The position numbers and the translations under genes are program-made. The notes beneath the pieces are model-generated. The model was given only the letters and a program-made list of their open reading frames with translations, was not told the DNA's origin and made no database searches. Shown here piece by piece: positions 11,096 to 21,440 of a DNA stretch of 39,547 nt. How positions within the stretch are numbered: position 1 is the stretch's first letter; each line of letters opens with the position of its first letter. This DNA comes from Tubiluchus corallicola. Lineage: Eukaryota; Priapulida; Priapulimorpha; Priapulimorphida; Tubiluchidae. Where the stretch lies: contig JAQGDQ010000718.1 of assembly GCA_030141605.1 (NCBI GenBank), positions 1 to 39,547 of the forward strand. The letters are read 5' to 3'.

Positions 11096-11770
11096 AAAGG
11101 TCCACATATCTAGCAATATGTTAGTCCATTTTACCGTATTCTGTACGAAACACGTATCCCAAAAAAGGTCCACATATCTAGCAATATGTTTGTCCATTTT
11201 ATCGTCTTCTGTACGAAACACGTATCCCAAAAAAAGGTCCACATATCTAGCAATATGTTCGTCCATTTTACCGTATTCTGTACGAAACACGTATCCCAAA
11301 AAAGGTCCACATATCTAGCAATATGTTAGTCCATTTTATCGTCTTCTGTATGAAACACGTATCCCAAAAAAGGTCCACATATCTAGCAATATGTTCGTCC
11401 ATTTTATCGTCTTCTGTACGAAACACGTATCCCAAAAAGGTCCACATATCTAGCAATATGTTAGTCCATTTTATCGTCTTCTGTACGAAACACGTATCCC
11501 AAAAAAGTCCACATATCTAGTAATATGTTCGTCCATTTTATCGTGTTCTGTACGAAACACGTATCCCAAAAAAGTCCACATATCTAGCAATATGTTCGTC
11601 CATTTTATCGTCTTCTGTACGAAACACGTATCCCAAAAAAGGTCCACATATCTAGCAATATGTTCGTCCATTTTACCGTATTCTGTACGAAACACGTATC
11701 CCAAAAAGTCCACATATCTAGCAAAACGTTCGTCCATTTTATCGTTTTCTGTATGAATCATGTATCAGAA
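11090..11770 (-). repeat. ~68-bp minisatellite derived from a sulfotransferase exon
   Basis: About ten units with GGTCCACATATCTAGCAATA and GTACGAAACACGTATCCCAA, length 66-69 bp, varying mainly in the A-run. On the minus strand each unit translates as (F)LGYVFRTEDDKMDEHIARYVD, which is the beginning of the sulfotransferase segment in copies A and B. Length variation shifts the frame, so the array cannot be one long protein. Confidence 0.9.
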
Positions 11771-12353
11771 ACTTCGTTAAATGTTGCCCACCAATGCGGA
11801 TTTTCAATCAGTACAGTTACGCATATTGTCATGAATTTCCTGTTATATCACGGAATTTCAGTGTACTAGTTTAAAACCAAATCACAAAAAGACCTTAACT
11901 CTAAAAGAAATTTCTAAAATTTAATTCCATAAGATTTGGTTAGAATCAGTAGAGACACATCCGTTTTTTTCCTTCAGAACTGGTCACAAAAAAGTTCCCC
12001 TCAAACCAGTATTCATTCGCCTGTCAAACCTTGAGTAAAAGTAGGGCCAATTATTATGTATAAAGACATTAATATGACTAGAGGCTGTGGACTTGTTCAG
12101 GTTCACAACATATATAGTAGTTTTCATTTTTATATAAAAAAATCATAAAATGACTTTCATATCTTTATTTTATTTTTCATGTGACAATAATTGTATTTAT
12201 TTAAGTAATATCTTGTTGCGAGCAGTGCTGCCAGCGTCTTTGGTTTCATCACTTTCGACAATATTTGTTTGTTCTTTCTCACCTGCAGACACTAGATGCA
12301 CAGGACTGATGATACTCACTTTCGTGTACCATAAGGATTAACTGCAAAGTACG
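11771..12353. other. Sequence between the array and exon copy A
   Basis: No gene or repeat recognised. AT-rich with scattered short frames. Confidence 0.5.
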
Positions 12354-12489
12354 TTAGTTTATATAGTCCGTGAGCCAGACAACTTCTTGGTATCTCTTTT
12401 TTTTCTTAAATGCAAACTTGCTGTTAAGGGTAAATCGAAGACAGAGAAGATGAGAGATTATCATTGCTGTTATCAAGAAAACGTCGTTT

Positions 12490-12660
12490 GATACACCTAG
12501 AAACTGGCTCATCCTGTGAGTGGTTTCTTCGTCTAAGTTTTCAAATTTGCCAATAAAGTCGTGATTAATAAAACACACGCTGCATAAGTCCACATATCTA
12601 GCAAAACGTTCGTCCATTTTATTGTCTTCTGTACAAACCAGGTATCCAAAAAACTCCACA
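12490..12660 (-). pseudogene. Carbohydrate sulfotransferase-like exon, copy A
   Basis: The minus-strand frame reads YLVCTEDNKMDERFARYVDL, CSVCFINHDFIGKFENLDEE, then HRMSQFLGVSND. It aligns to copy B and to the Sulfotransferase_2 segment before and after LC-x2-C...DFIGK. The FLGV after the DEE block agrees with the family's L-A-G-V position. Family similarity fades about 60 residues in, although the frame runs on to 12354. The C-terminal part seen in copy B is absent. Both copies share the same strand and order, consistent with a local duplication. Confidence 0.6.
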
Positions 12661-12761
12661 TATCCAGCAATAACAAAATACTGTGAAATAAAACAAAATA
12701 AATTAAAAAATATTAGTACACGTCACAGCAATACCTATTTACAATTTCAACATATCATTAT

Positions 12762-14230
12762 GGAAAAACTATATTCCCTATAACAGAGATAAACTATGCC
12801 CCTTTCCTACAGTGCACGTATTTGTGGGGAAAAACTATACTCCCTATAACAGAGATAAACTATGCCCCTTTCCTACAGTGCACGTATTTGTGGGGAAAAA
12901 CTATACTCCCTATAACAGGGATAAACTATGCCCCTTTCCTACAGTGCACGTATTTGTGGGGGAAAACTATATTCCCTATAACAGGGATAAACTATGTCCC
13001 TTTCCTACAGTGCACGTATTTGTGGGGAAAACTATATTCCCTATAACAGGACAAACTATGCCCCTTTCCTACAGTGCACGTATTGTGGGGAAAACTATAT
13101 TCCCTATAACAGATAAACTATGCCCCTTCCTACAGTGCACGTATTTGTGGGGGAAAACTATATTCCCTATAACAGGGATAAACTATGTCCCTTTCCTACA
13201 GTGCACGTATTTGTGGGGGAAAACTATATTCCCTATAACAGGGACAAACTATGCCCCTTTCCTACAGTGCACGTATTTGTGGGGGAAAACTATATTCCCT
13301 ATAACAGGGATAAACTATGCCCCTTTCCTACAGTGCACGTATTTGTGGGGGAAAACTATATTCCCTATAACAGGGACAAACTATGCCCCTTTCCTACAGT
13401 GCACGTATTTGTGGGGGAAAACTATATTCCCTATAACAGAGATAAACTATGCCCCTTTCCTACAGTGCACGTATTTGTGGGGGAAAACTATATTCCCTAT
13501 AACAGGGATAAACTATGCCCCTTTCCTACAGTGCACGTATTTGTGGGGGAAAACTATATTCCCTATAACAGGGATAAATTATGCCCCTTTCCAACAGTGC
13601 ACGTATTTGTGAGGGAAAACTATATTCCCTATAACAGAGGTAAACTATGCCCCTTTCCTACAGTGCACGTATTTGTGGGGGAAAACTATATTCCCTATAA
13701 CAGAGGTAAACTATGCCCCTTTCCTACAGTGCACGTATTTGTGGGGGAAAACTGTATTCCCTATAACAGAGATAAACTATGCCCCTTTCCTACAGTGCAC
13801 GTATTTGTGGGGGAAAACTATATTCCCTATAACAGGGATAAACTATGCCCCTTTCCTACAGTGCACGTATTTGTGAGGGAAAACTATATTCCCTATAACA
13901 GGGATAAACTATGCCCCTTTCCTACAGTGCACGTATTTGTGAGGGAAAACTATATTCCCTATAACAGGGATAAACTATGCCCCTTTCCTACAGTGCACGT
14001 ATTTGTGGGGGAAAACTGCATTCCCTATAACAGAGATAAACTATGCCCCTTTCCTACAGTGCACGTATTTGTGAGGGAAAACTATATTCCCTATAACAGG
14101 GATAAACTATGCCCCTTTCCTACAGTGCACGTATTTGTGAGGGAAAACTATATTCCCTATAACAGGGATAAACTATGCCCCTTTCCTACAGTGCACGTAT
14201 TTGTGGGGGAAAACTGTATTCCCTATAGCA
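12762..14230. repeat. 66-bp satellite, about 22 copies
   Basis: Units carry TATTCCCTATAACAGGGATA, CTATGCCCCTTTCCTACAG and TGCACGTATTTGTGGGGGAA. Units from about 12990 to 13130 are shortened by small deletions. Later units are nearly identical. Because 66 is divisible by three, the array leaves overlapping open frames of up to 402 codons. I regard those as by-products. The array ends about 370 bp upstream of the zinc-finger start codon. Confidence 0.95.
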
Positions 14231-14596
14231 TCTGGGAAGAAACCTGTACCGTCTACTTTACGGTTTCTCCAAATCTCTTAATTTATGCGTCGAACATTAA
14301 ACCAGATCTTACTCTTTCAACACATTAAGTACTTAATGAGGAGCTAAGTTAAATTTTCTATTTACATACTTGCCCAAAAGAACTACAAAAGTAATTATGT
14401 ACATACTTTTGTAGGTACATTCTACAGTTATTTACATAAGGCAAATAGTAATAGTATTTCCTACACCAACTAGATTAAGTACGTATTTTTGTTCAGTGTA
14501 GAATGTATAATCTGAATTGTAAATTTTCAAACTGTATAAAATAACGTGTTTTTATATTATAATTATAGGTCAGTGATTTAAATAAAGTTATTTGAA
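14231..14596 (+). promoter_or_regulatory. Upstream/5' UTR region of the zinc-finger gene
   Basis: AT-rich single-copy DNA. AATTATAG at 14561-14568 is a possible splice acceptor, which would make 14569-14596 the 5' UTR part of an exon. Its pyrimidine tract is poor, so a transcription start nearby is equally possible. No clear TATA box or initiator is seen. Confidence 0.3.
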
Positions 14597-14651
14597 ATGA
14601 TGGACACAGTTATGGACAAAAGTACGCAGACGAAGATAAAAGAAGAACCAG
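14597..14651 (+). CDS. C2H2 zinc-finger protein, coding exon 1
   Basis: Two tandem ATGs (14597, 14600) open a short exon encoding MMDTVMDKSTQTKIKEEP. It ends after the first base of a Gly codon, followed by GTATTC as donor (14652). I-K-E-E fits the SUMO-acceptor consensus (hydrophobic-K-x-E), and such a motif ahead of the fingers is frequent in invertebrate zinc-finger proteins. The phase (1) matches exactly the acceptor at 16518, and both are joined without a stop, which supports the model. Expression is not shown. The intron is 1867 bp. Confidence 0.65.
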
Positions 14652-16518
14652 GTATTCTTCTTTTTTCTTTCTTTTTTCCTTATTTTCGTTTTTCCCCGTC
14701 TTTTCTCTCTCTTTTCTCTCGTTCTTTTATTTCTTTGTTCGTTTTTCTTTTTCGTTGATTTATTTACTTGTTTCTACATTTATTTTTTGTCCATCTAGTC
14801 TTTTGTTCGTTCATTTGTTCTCTCTTCCTTAATCTGAATGACTGACTGACTGACTGACTAACTGAATGGCTGTCTGGCTGACTGACTGACTGAATGGCTG
14901 TTTAGCTGACTGAGTGACTGACTGACTGATTGATTGTTTGGCTGACTACTGACTGACACTGACTGACTGACTGACTGACTGACTGAATGGCTGACTGACT
15001 GATTGACTGACTAATCAAGTAACCAACTGACTAATTAACCAACCAACAAACTAGCCTACCGACCGACTAACCAATCAACTTTAGGATCACTTACATTTTT
15101 AAAAAGTCAACGAATACAAATAACCTGCTTACTCAAGGCTATACAAATTGTAATTTCGAACTGAATGTTACTTGTTTTTCTTGTTAGTTTATTTATTTTA
15201 TTTTTCTTTTTTCAATTTTTCCGTTTATTTTTCTTTCTCCCTATCTAGCTTTTTCTTCCTATTAATCCCATTAATAATAAATAACTGATTATTTCATTTC
15301 ATATGTTTCATTTCACTCAGTTCATTTTTGTTTTTAATTCATCTCACAATACTTTAAAATACTTAACATAATAGAAATACTGTGATCATACTTTATATTG
15401 CACTACATTGTAAATCCATTCAAATGTATATAAAGTACTGGGTCTCGTTACTGATAAAATGCTTAATATCTCTGACAATCGGCCGTCAGTTGCTCCATTT
15501 ATAAAGTAAATTTTATGGAGTTTAGAAACCAAGTTTTTTTATTTCTTTCGGAGGTCTGGACTAAATTAATAATTCAAGATTAAATGCTTGACGATGCAAG
15601 ATTAAACTATCGTCGTGGCTAGAAGCCTTAGTTAGGTGTGGCATCACGTGATCAGCAGATGTTCGACCGGCTGACTCAGAAGTAATTGATGATGTAATTC
15701 TTATGCCAAGAAGCTCACGGCGCATTAGGTAGTTAGACAAAAGTGTTTTGAGGCCCGCACCTCGGGGGGGGGGTATTAGGAACTGACTTGAAGACGGAGG
15801 GCTGGCATTACTATCCTCTTATATTTACCGCGTTGTGTTTGATATTTAATAAATGTATAGTTTATTAAATAAAGTCTTGATAGTTTGCCATGCCCACGTG
15901 GCTACCTCGCACGCCACGCAATAAACAACAAGAATCAGCAAGCAGCTTTAACCACAAGAATAAATAAACTTTAACCAATTATTTTACTAAAATTATAAAA
16001 CATTTAACATCAATGCAAATTATCTCTCTTGTAAATCGCCTCTACGTTTTTAAATGACATTTTCTACACTTTCGTTATGTATAGAAAGCCTTCACTATTT
16101 CATTCATGTTCCAAAGTCGTTTATTCTAAAGAGAATAATAAAGAGAACATTAACAAGTAAGAAAAATAAATAGAATGATAAACAGAAGCTTAATAAATAA
16201 GAAGTCGACTGATTGGTCAAAGTACTTTTACAGATTTCACAGATCGAATTTATAAGCTTAATTAAATTATTTAAATTCATGTAACTTACATCGTTGGCTC
16301 TTCATCAAGATTTAAAATTTCTCAAGGTACAAATTTGGTTATAACTAAACGCTGTTGTTAACTATAACACAATAACGATAAAAAACATTGCTGTAAATAA
16401 GAACGCGACCATCATTGTTCTCCTCCTGTGCTTTCCTCTCCACACTGCTCGTAGAGGGCAGCACCTTCCAATAAATAAGTGTCGTTATGCATATTGCAGT
16501 TACACGTTCTACTTTTAG
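14652..16518 (+). other. Intron of the zinc-finger gene
   Basis: Starts GTATTC and ends CTACTTTTAG. Holds a T/C-rich tract (14655-14830), a GACT microsatellite (about 14836-15010), a G-run at about 15764-15773, and otherwise AT-rich single-copy DNA. No internal exon is apparent. Confidence 0.6.
14836..15010. repeat. Interrupted (GACT)n microsatellite
   Basis: Runs of GACTGACTGACT are broken by GAATGGCTGTCTG-type variants. It lies inside the zinc-finger gene intron. Confidence 0.9.
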
Positions 16519-16898
16519 GAGACCAAGAGCTGCCTGAATTCCTCTACGTAGATGGGAAGAAACAGTTCATGTGCCCGTGTGGGAAACTCTATAAACGGAA
16601 GTCGGAGCTGAACCGGCACCGGAAGGACAGCGAACTCCACGGTGGAAAGAAACAATACGTGTGTACCGTGTGCAAGAAAGTTCTCTCCAACAATTTGAAA
16701 AGACATATTTTGGTGATGCACCAGCACCATGCACCATACCAATGTGACGTATGCCAGAAGAAATTTCCCGACTTGCACAGCTTGCGGCACCATGCAAATA
16801 TTCACAGTAAACTCAAGCCGCATAAGTGTGAGAAGTGTCGAAAGGGTTGGGCGCATCCGGGGAATTTGATTAAACACAGAAAAAAATGCTATGGATAA
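16519..16898 (+). CDS. C2H2 zinc-finger protein, coding exon 2 (four fingers)
   Basis: Completes a 144-residue protein. Finger 1 is unusual: C37-x-C39 (CPC) with H52 and H59. Finger 2 is short, C67-x2-C70-x10-H81-x4-H86. Finger 3 is canonical, C94-x2-C97-x12-H110-x3-H114. Finger 4 is C2HC, C122-x2-C125-x12-H138-x3-C142, and ends two residues before the stop. The protein is basic and probably nuclear, with fingers 2-4 likely to contact DNA or another protein. Target unknown. The acceptor TACTTTTAG (to 16518) gives phase 1 in agreement with exon 1. The ATG at 16479 lies in the intron and is not the start. The stop TAA is followed at once by an inverted tandem array, so the 3' UTR would be strongly structured. 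Confidence 0.85.
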
Positions 16899-16904
16899 AG
16901 GAGC

Positions 16905-17380
16905 ATTGACATCGCTTGCTGTGTTTCACATTGTTTTGACATTGACATTGACATCGTTTGCTGTGTATGACATTGTTTTGTCATTGACATTGACATTGAC
17001 ATCGCTTGCTGTGTTTCACATTGTTTTGACATTGACATTGACATCGCTTGCTGTGTTTCACATTGTTTTGACATTGACATTGACATCGCTTGCTGTGTTT
17101 CACATTGTTTTGATATTGACATTGACATCGCTTGCTGTGCTTCACATTGTTTTGACACAGACATTGACATCGCTTGTGTCAAACACAGCAAGCGATGTCA
17201 ATGTCAATGAGAAAACAATGTGAAAAACAGTAAGCGATGTCAATGTCAAAACAATGTGAAACACAGCAAGCGATGTCATTGTCACTGTCAATGACAAAAC
17301 AATTTGAAACAAAGCAAACGATGTCAACTTCAATGTCAAAACAATTGTTTTGACGTTGACATTGACATCGCTTACAGTGG
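16905..17380. repeat. Inverted array of 42-bp repeats
   Basis: Six units of about 42 bp (GACATTGACATCGCTTGCTG then TGTTTCACATTGTTTT) run forward from 16905 to about 17172. About four units of the reverse complement follow (17175-17345), and a last forward piece lies at 17346-17380. The two arms can pair over more than 150 bp. This is the organisation of foldback elements. No terminal repeats or target duplication were found outside it. Confidence 0.85.
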
Positions 17381-18435
17381 GTAATGCTCTACCACTATGT
17401 CGTTGTGCTACCATCGTGTTCATGCGGACAATTAATGCGTGCTGCCATCTCCCGGACACAATTGAAGGTGCATGATGCTGTGTTTCAAAACATCACCATA
17501 GGGAAGTTTGTGCAAAACTCATTACAGACTTTGACTAAATCTGATTTATATTCTGTACAAGTCTCTACGTGTTTTAATGCTGGTTGTAATGAATTCTATG
17601 AATGTACGTTACACTGAAAGACAGAACAAGTGGATCGCAACGTTTTGCTTTTTTCAGAACTCTTGTAATCAAAATTATTTCATCTATTTAGCAAAATCAA
17701 GTACATGTACATTTATTTATTTATGTTATTCACAGCCGTAGTAAAATAAACTCCACTGGCGACTCGTGTACAGGTACTGTGGAACTGCAGCACCCCCTAT
17801 ATTTACTCAGTATTATAGATAATACTCAATATAATAAGTCTTTTTTCTTTAGTTCTTTTTTTTATATGTATGTAACCAGAACACGTGAGGGTAGTACTGT
17901 TTGCTTCACAGCCCAGTACAGTATGCTCGAGCAATGACGTGTTTAATAAAAACAATATATATATATATATATGTACGCGACATGCGTTTGACTTCGTTTT
18001 ATCTGAAGAAAAATTAAAAATTCTTTCTTCTAAACCAACGTCAAAACATTAAGTAACTGGTATAACGATAATTAACAATAATATGACATGACGAAATGTG
18101 AAGAAATGAAACTTACATCTTTGCCGCATACCGGTGGCTCACTTCTTTTATATCCTAACTGTGAAATGAGGCCAAAGGCCTATTTCCTGTCCTAGCTCAC
18201 CTGTCTAAACTAGGAAAAACAAACACCAGGAGGCACCACGTGCTTATATCCAAAACAATATATGTTTTATAATATAAAACACGTTGGCAAAAAACATACA
18301 AATGCGATATTTACAAGAGTGTGGTAAAGACACAAAGAGATTAACTGCTTACATGTGTCTATTGTGTACAAGTTAACTTTATATAAGCAGCTTTTAAATA
18401 ATTTAATATTTTGTGCAGTTACGGGGGGTGCACCA
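17381..18435. other. Downstream of the zinc-finger gene
   Basis: Mixed single-copy DNA. A possible poly(A) signal AATAAA lies at about 17745. A TA run is at 17956-17972. A stretch at about 18160-18230 with AGGCCAAAGGCCT resembles a degraded retroelement 3' end, but is too short to classify. No gene recognised. Confidence 0.45.
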
Positions 18436-18717
18436 TCAACATATGCAGGCAATGTGTTCCAAATCGATTTGAGAAAAATTGACCAAATGACACTTTAGCT
18501 GTTCGATGCACGAAAAACTGCAGAGAACGATTTTGTCTTGTTCTATTGCAAGATACACGAGTGAAAAATTTGTCAAAATCAACATCAACTTCTCTGTGTA
18601 TAATTTGGTAGCACAAAGCAAAATCTTTTTAAAACGTTTCTCTTGTAAAGACTTCACACTTACAAACTCCAGATGCTTAGGTATGGCACATACAGGCGAG
18701 TAATGTATCGCTGTGCA
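18436..18717 (-). pseudogene. Possible decayed LINE C-terminal fragment
   Basis: The minus-strand frame beside family X copy 2 reads LEFVSVKSLQEKRFKKILLC and continues to a stop near 18436. An S-L-x-x-(K/R)-R-x6-L-L-x4-K-L pattern is common just behind the RT domain of LINE ORF2. Similarity is weak and there is no second motif, so the assignment is tentative. Confidence 0.3.
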
Positions 18718-19247
18718 CTTTAAAGGAAGACAGGATGATTTTTCATATACTACCCCATTTTCAAGTCTGATAGAAAGTATACATTTTATCACAATTAATA
18801 CTGCAAAAGCGTCTCTGATAATTAAATAATAAGTTAAAGGCTTAATTAACGGCAGGCGAGCCCAATTATTGATGACATCACAAACTAACACAATTTTCAA
18901 CAGGAAAGATATTTCACGAGCGTGTTGCACGTGTTTGCATAAGCGAAAATTGAAGTACAGTGCTACTGTAAGACATTCAGTGTGTTGTACTAAAACTAGA
19001 CAAGTTTTAAGATAAAAATTCAAGTTTGAAATTTACAGTTGTGCTCACGCACGAGCCGTCGAACGTGTGTAGTTCGTCACAAACTAACACATATGAACCA
19101 AGAGGTACAGCACCTGTTTTTTGAGCAATGCGTTTCCGAAATGAAGGCGCTTGTACCCCTCTAACTAGTTGCATGTAACAGTGAAGAACTAGTGGCGCGA
19201 ACGTGAAATTGTGTTTGTGTGGTAATAATTCTTTCACGTGAGTCATT
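18718..19247 (-). mobile_element. Dispersed repeat family X, copy 2 (inverted)
   Basis: Reverse complement of the 4790-5299 sequence. Homology with copy 3 extends further, to about 19315, through ATCTTAAACTGTAGGTCA on the minus strand. The true element is therefore longer than copy 1 shows. A long minus-strand frame crosses it but is not shared intact by the other copies. Confidence 0.8.
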
Positions 19248-19315
19248 TTTGAAAAAATAGTATGTTTCCTTTTAATATTTTAAAGAGTAGATTGTTTTGA
19301 CCTACAGTTTAAGAT

Positions 19316-19802
19316 TGATTCCGGTTTTGCTTTGAATGTTGCATTCATTATGCATTGTTAGATTGTTAAGCAGCGTAAACAAATCGTAATTTTTACAGTG
19401 TAAACGCTTTTTTCCGAATTTACTACATTCCGGGGCATCTGATTATCATAACAAAACAGAGCAGTGAGTAAGACCGGTTTTGGTAAGTAAGCAAGCAAGT
19501 TGTAGCTTGCAGGAAGTGGGTGAATGCAGCAGCTGTTCTGAGTTTATATCATGGCTGGCATTTGTACGTGACTCCAGTCTTTTTACAGTCTGGGACAAAT
19601 TTGTTACAAAAACTAGCGTTTGTTGCTATTTTAACCCTTTACTGTACGAAGTTAGTGTGAATTTGCTACAAAAATCAGCGTTTGTTGCTATTTTGACCCT
19701 TTACTGTACGAAATTAGTGAAATTTTGCAATAAATTTGTGTCAGTAATCTAGTCAAAACGATGTTGAACCAGGCGAAAGTCCACGAACACTAACATAGCG
19801 AC
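19316..19802 (+). promoter_or_regulatory. Upstream region and 5' leader of the LRR gene
   Basis: GGTAAGTAAG at 19481 is a near-ideal splice donor and TAATCTAG (to about 19752) a possible acceptor, so a non-coding first exon and a short intron are plausible. A ~60-bp direct duplication (TTTGTTGCTATTTT...CCCTTTACTGTACGAA) lies at about 19600-19725. A 10-codon upstream frame (19761-19793) ends nine bases before the main ATG. Confidence 0.4.
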
Positions 19803-20223
19803 ATGTATATTTTAGGCCAACGTTATTTTTGTACCAAATTAGTTTTGGTGTTGGTCTGCCTGAGTGTGTCCTCGTTCACACGGAGCGACGAAGAAGACGG
19901 AGACAAGTGTGACAGGACCCTTAGAAAACTATCTCAGCTAGAATTGTGCAACTGTGAAGATGTTAGTACGATGCTGTCGTGTCGTATATCTGGTACAAGT
20001 AGTGATATATCAGAATATCTGATGATTCTGCGTGACGAGGTACAGGTTGTGTATAAGTTGACCATACAGGGTCAGTCAAACGATACAGAGGTGCTATCAG
20101 GGGACATGTTCAATAATTTGACCGTCTCTTGGCTGGAACTACGGGGAGTTTCTCCTGAAAGAATAAACAATGAGACATTTGAAAAAATTCAGTTGTTGCA
20201 AGAAGTCAGCATCGATCTCTCTG
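19803..20223 (+). CDS. LRR type I membrane protein, coding exon 1
   Basis: First of four exons giving 292 aa (or 275 with an alternative donor). A signal peptide is visible (core LVLVLVCLSV at residues 13-22, cleavage near residue 25). It is followed by an acidic stretch and a cysteine cluster of LRRNT type (C-N-C...C about residues 50-61). Two or three degenerate leucine-rich repeats come next (LTIQGQ, F-N-N-L, LELRGV, I-N-N-E-T-F). N-glycosylation sequons NDT, NLT and NET are present. The exon ends in phase 1 at a GTATGAG donor (20224). The receptor-like or adhesive role is inferred from architecture only. The LRR region is shorter than usual. Confidence 0.75.
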
Positions 20224-20304
20224 GTATGAGCACCACTCTTTCTCTGAACTTTTTGCATTTCTAGTAAGAAATTCAAAAGAAATGTAGACAATTACCTTAC
20301 ATAA

Positions 20305-20309
20305 TAGTA

Positions 20310-20365
<56 letters not shown>

Positions 20366-20625
20366 AATGATGACGACGATGATGATGCAGATGATAAGGA
20401 TGATGATGATGACGATGATGATAATGGCGATGACGATGATGATAATGACGACAACAGTGATGATGCTGATGATAATGATGATGATGATAATTATAATGAC
20501 GATGATGGTGACGATGATAATAAAGATGACGGCGATGATGACGCAGATGAATGATGATGATGATAACGGTGATGATGATGATGATGATGACGATGATGAT
20601 GATGATAGTGATGATGATGGTCAAT
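20305..20625. repeat. (GAT)n microsatellite in intron 1
   Basis: About 320 bp of GAT/GAC triplets, perfect at first and then interrupted. It creates poly-His, poly-Met, poly-Asp and poly-Ser frames on the various readings, none of which is a gene. Confidence 0.97.
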
Positions 20626-21012
20626 AACAGAAAATGAAAGAAAAACGGGAAAAATAAGAAACAACCGAAAAAAAGAAGAAAAAACATTAAGAAAAAGAAA
20701 AGGACTAGCAGCTTTAGCAACAGCGATGATGGCGACAATAACAAAACGATGACTACAGTGACAACAATAAACAAGAGAAATGATCAGAGCAAGGACCTGG
20801 GGAAAAAGCAACAAGAACAAAAAAGAGCAATAAATTTAGCAGAAAAGGTTAAGAAAAAATTTGTAGAAAAGAAAAATGAACTAGTTACTGTAATGCAAGA
20901 AGACGGGCAAAACAAATTCCGAACGTTGCAAAACAGGAAATGAAAGAAAACGGGAAAAAAGAAACAAATGAAAGAAAAAAGAAGAAAAAAGACATCAAGA
21001 AAAAGAAAGAGA
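20626..21012. repeat. Purine-rich direct duplication
   Basis: An A/G-rich segment (AAAATGAAAGAAAAACGGG, AAAAAGAAGAAAAAA, AAGAAAAAGAAA) at about 20628-20703 is repeated in diverged form at about 20935-21012. The strand is almost pure purine. It lies in intron 1 of the LRR gene, just upstream of exon 2. Confidence 0.75.
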
Positions 21013-21137
21013 ATAAATTCTATTTTGATGAAGTTACGGTCACTTCCCAAATTTTGGTAATTTTATGTTTCAATATATCAAAGAGCCAGTTTTATATTTC
21101 AACATGTTTATTGAATTAATATTTTTGTATACACTAG

Positions 21138-21347
21138 GCCTAGAAATGAAGTGTGACTGCTGCATCAGATGGATTCTGGAAGCGAAGATTGTGCATATTG
21201 AAAATATCGACTCGCTCTTTTGCACAACGCCTCCGGTCATGGCAGGAATTCCTCTAGCTTCTGTGCCAGTAGAAAATCTCACTTGTCCGCCAACAGGTAG
21301 CGACTGTAGTCTAGATGCACCGCTGCTTAGCCAAACACAGTCACAAG
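21138..21347 (+). CDS. LRR membrane protein, exon 2 (LRRCT domain)
   Basis: The acceptor TACACTAG joins in phase 1 to exon 1. The exon encodes GLEMKCDCCIRWILEAK and later LFCTTPP-x4-GIPLASV-x3-NLTC. This C-D-C-x2-R-W...C-x3-P...G-x2-L...L-x-C pattern is the C-terminal cap (LRRCT) of extracellular LRR proteins, with four cap cysteines at about residues 146, 148, 170 and 190. Two donors fit equally well: CAACAG|GTAGCG after 21296 and CACAAG|GTGTTG after 21347. Both leave phase 1. The longer form adds a 17-residue Ser/Gln-rich stalk before the membrane segment. Confidence 0.75.
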
Positions 21348-21440
21348 GTGTTGGGTTTGTTCAGTTCTGTTTATTTACACGTAGATTAGTATATGTATAT
21401 GATTTACGAAAAATATAGATAATTATTTATTTATTTATTA

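Noticed and set aside
10806-11520. Plus-strand frames of 65-83 codons
   Set aside because: Antisense of the LINE fragment and of the exon-derived repeat.
13120-14328. 402-codon open frame with 22-residue repeats (and a 266-codon one overlapping it)
   Set aside because: Product of the 66-bp satellite. Early units have indels that break the frame, more than one frame is open, and there is no signal peptide or domain.
18436-19023. 195-codon minus-strand gene
   Set aside because: More than half of it is family X repeat sequence, and the frame is broken in the other two copies.
20206-20774. Poly-His, poly-Ser and poly-Asp frames
   Set aside because: Translation of a GAT microsatellite in an intron.
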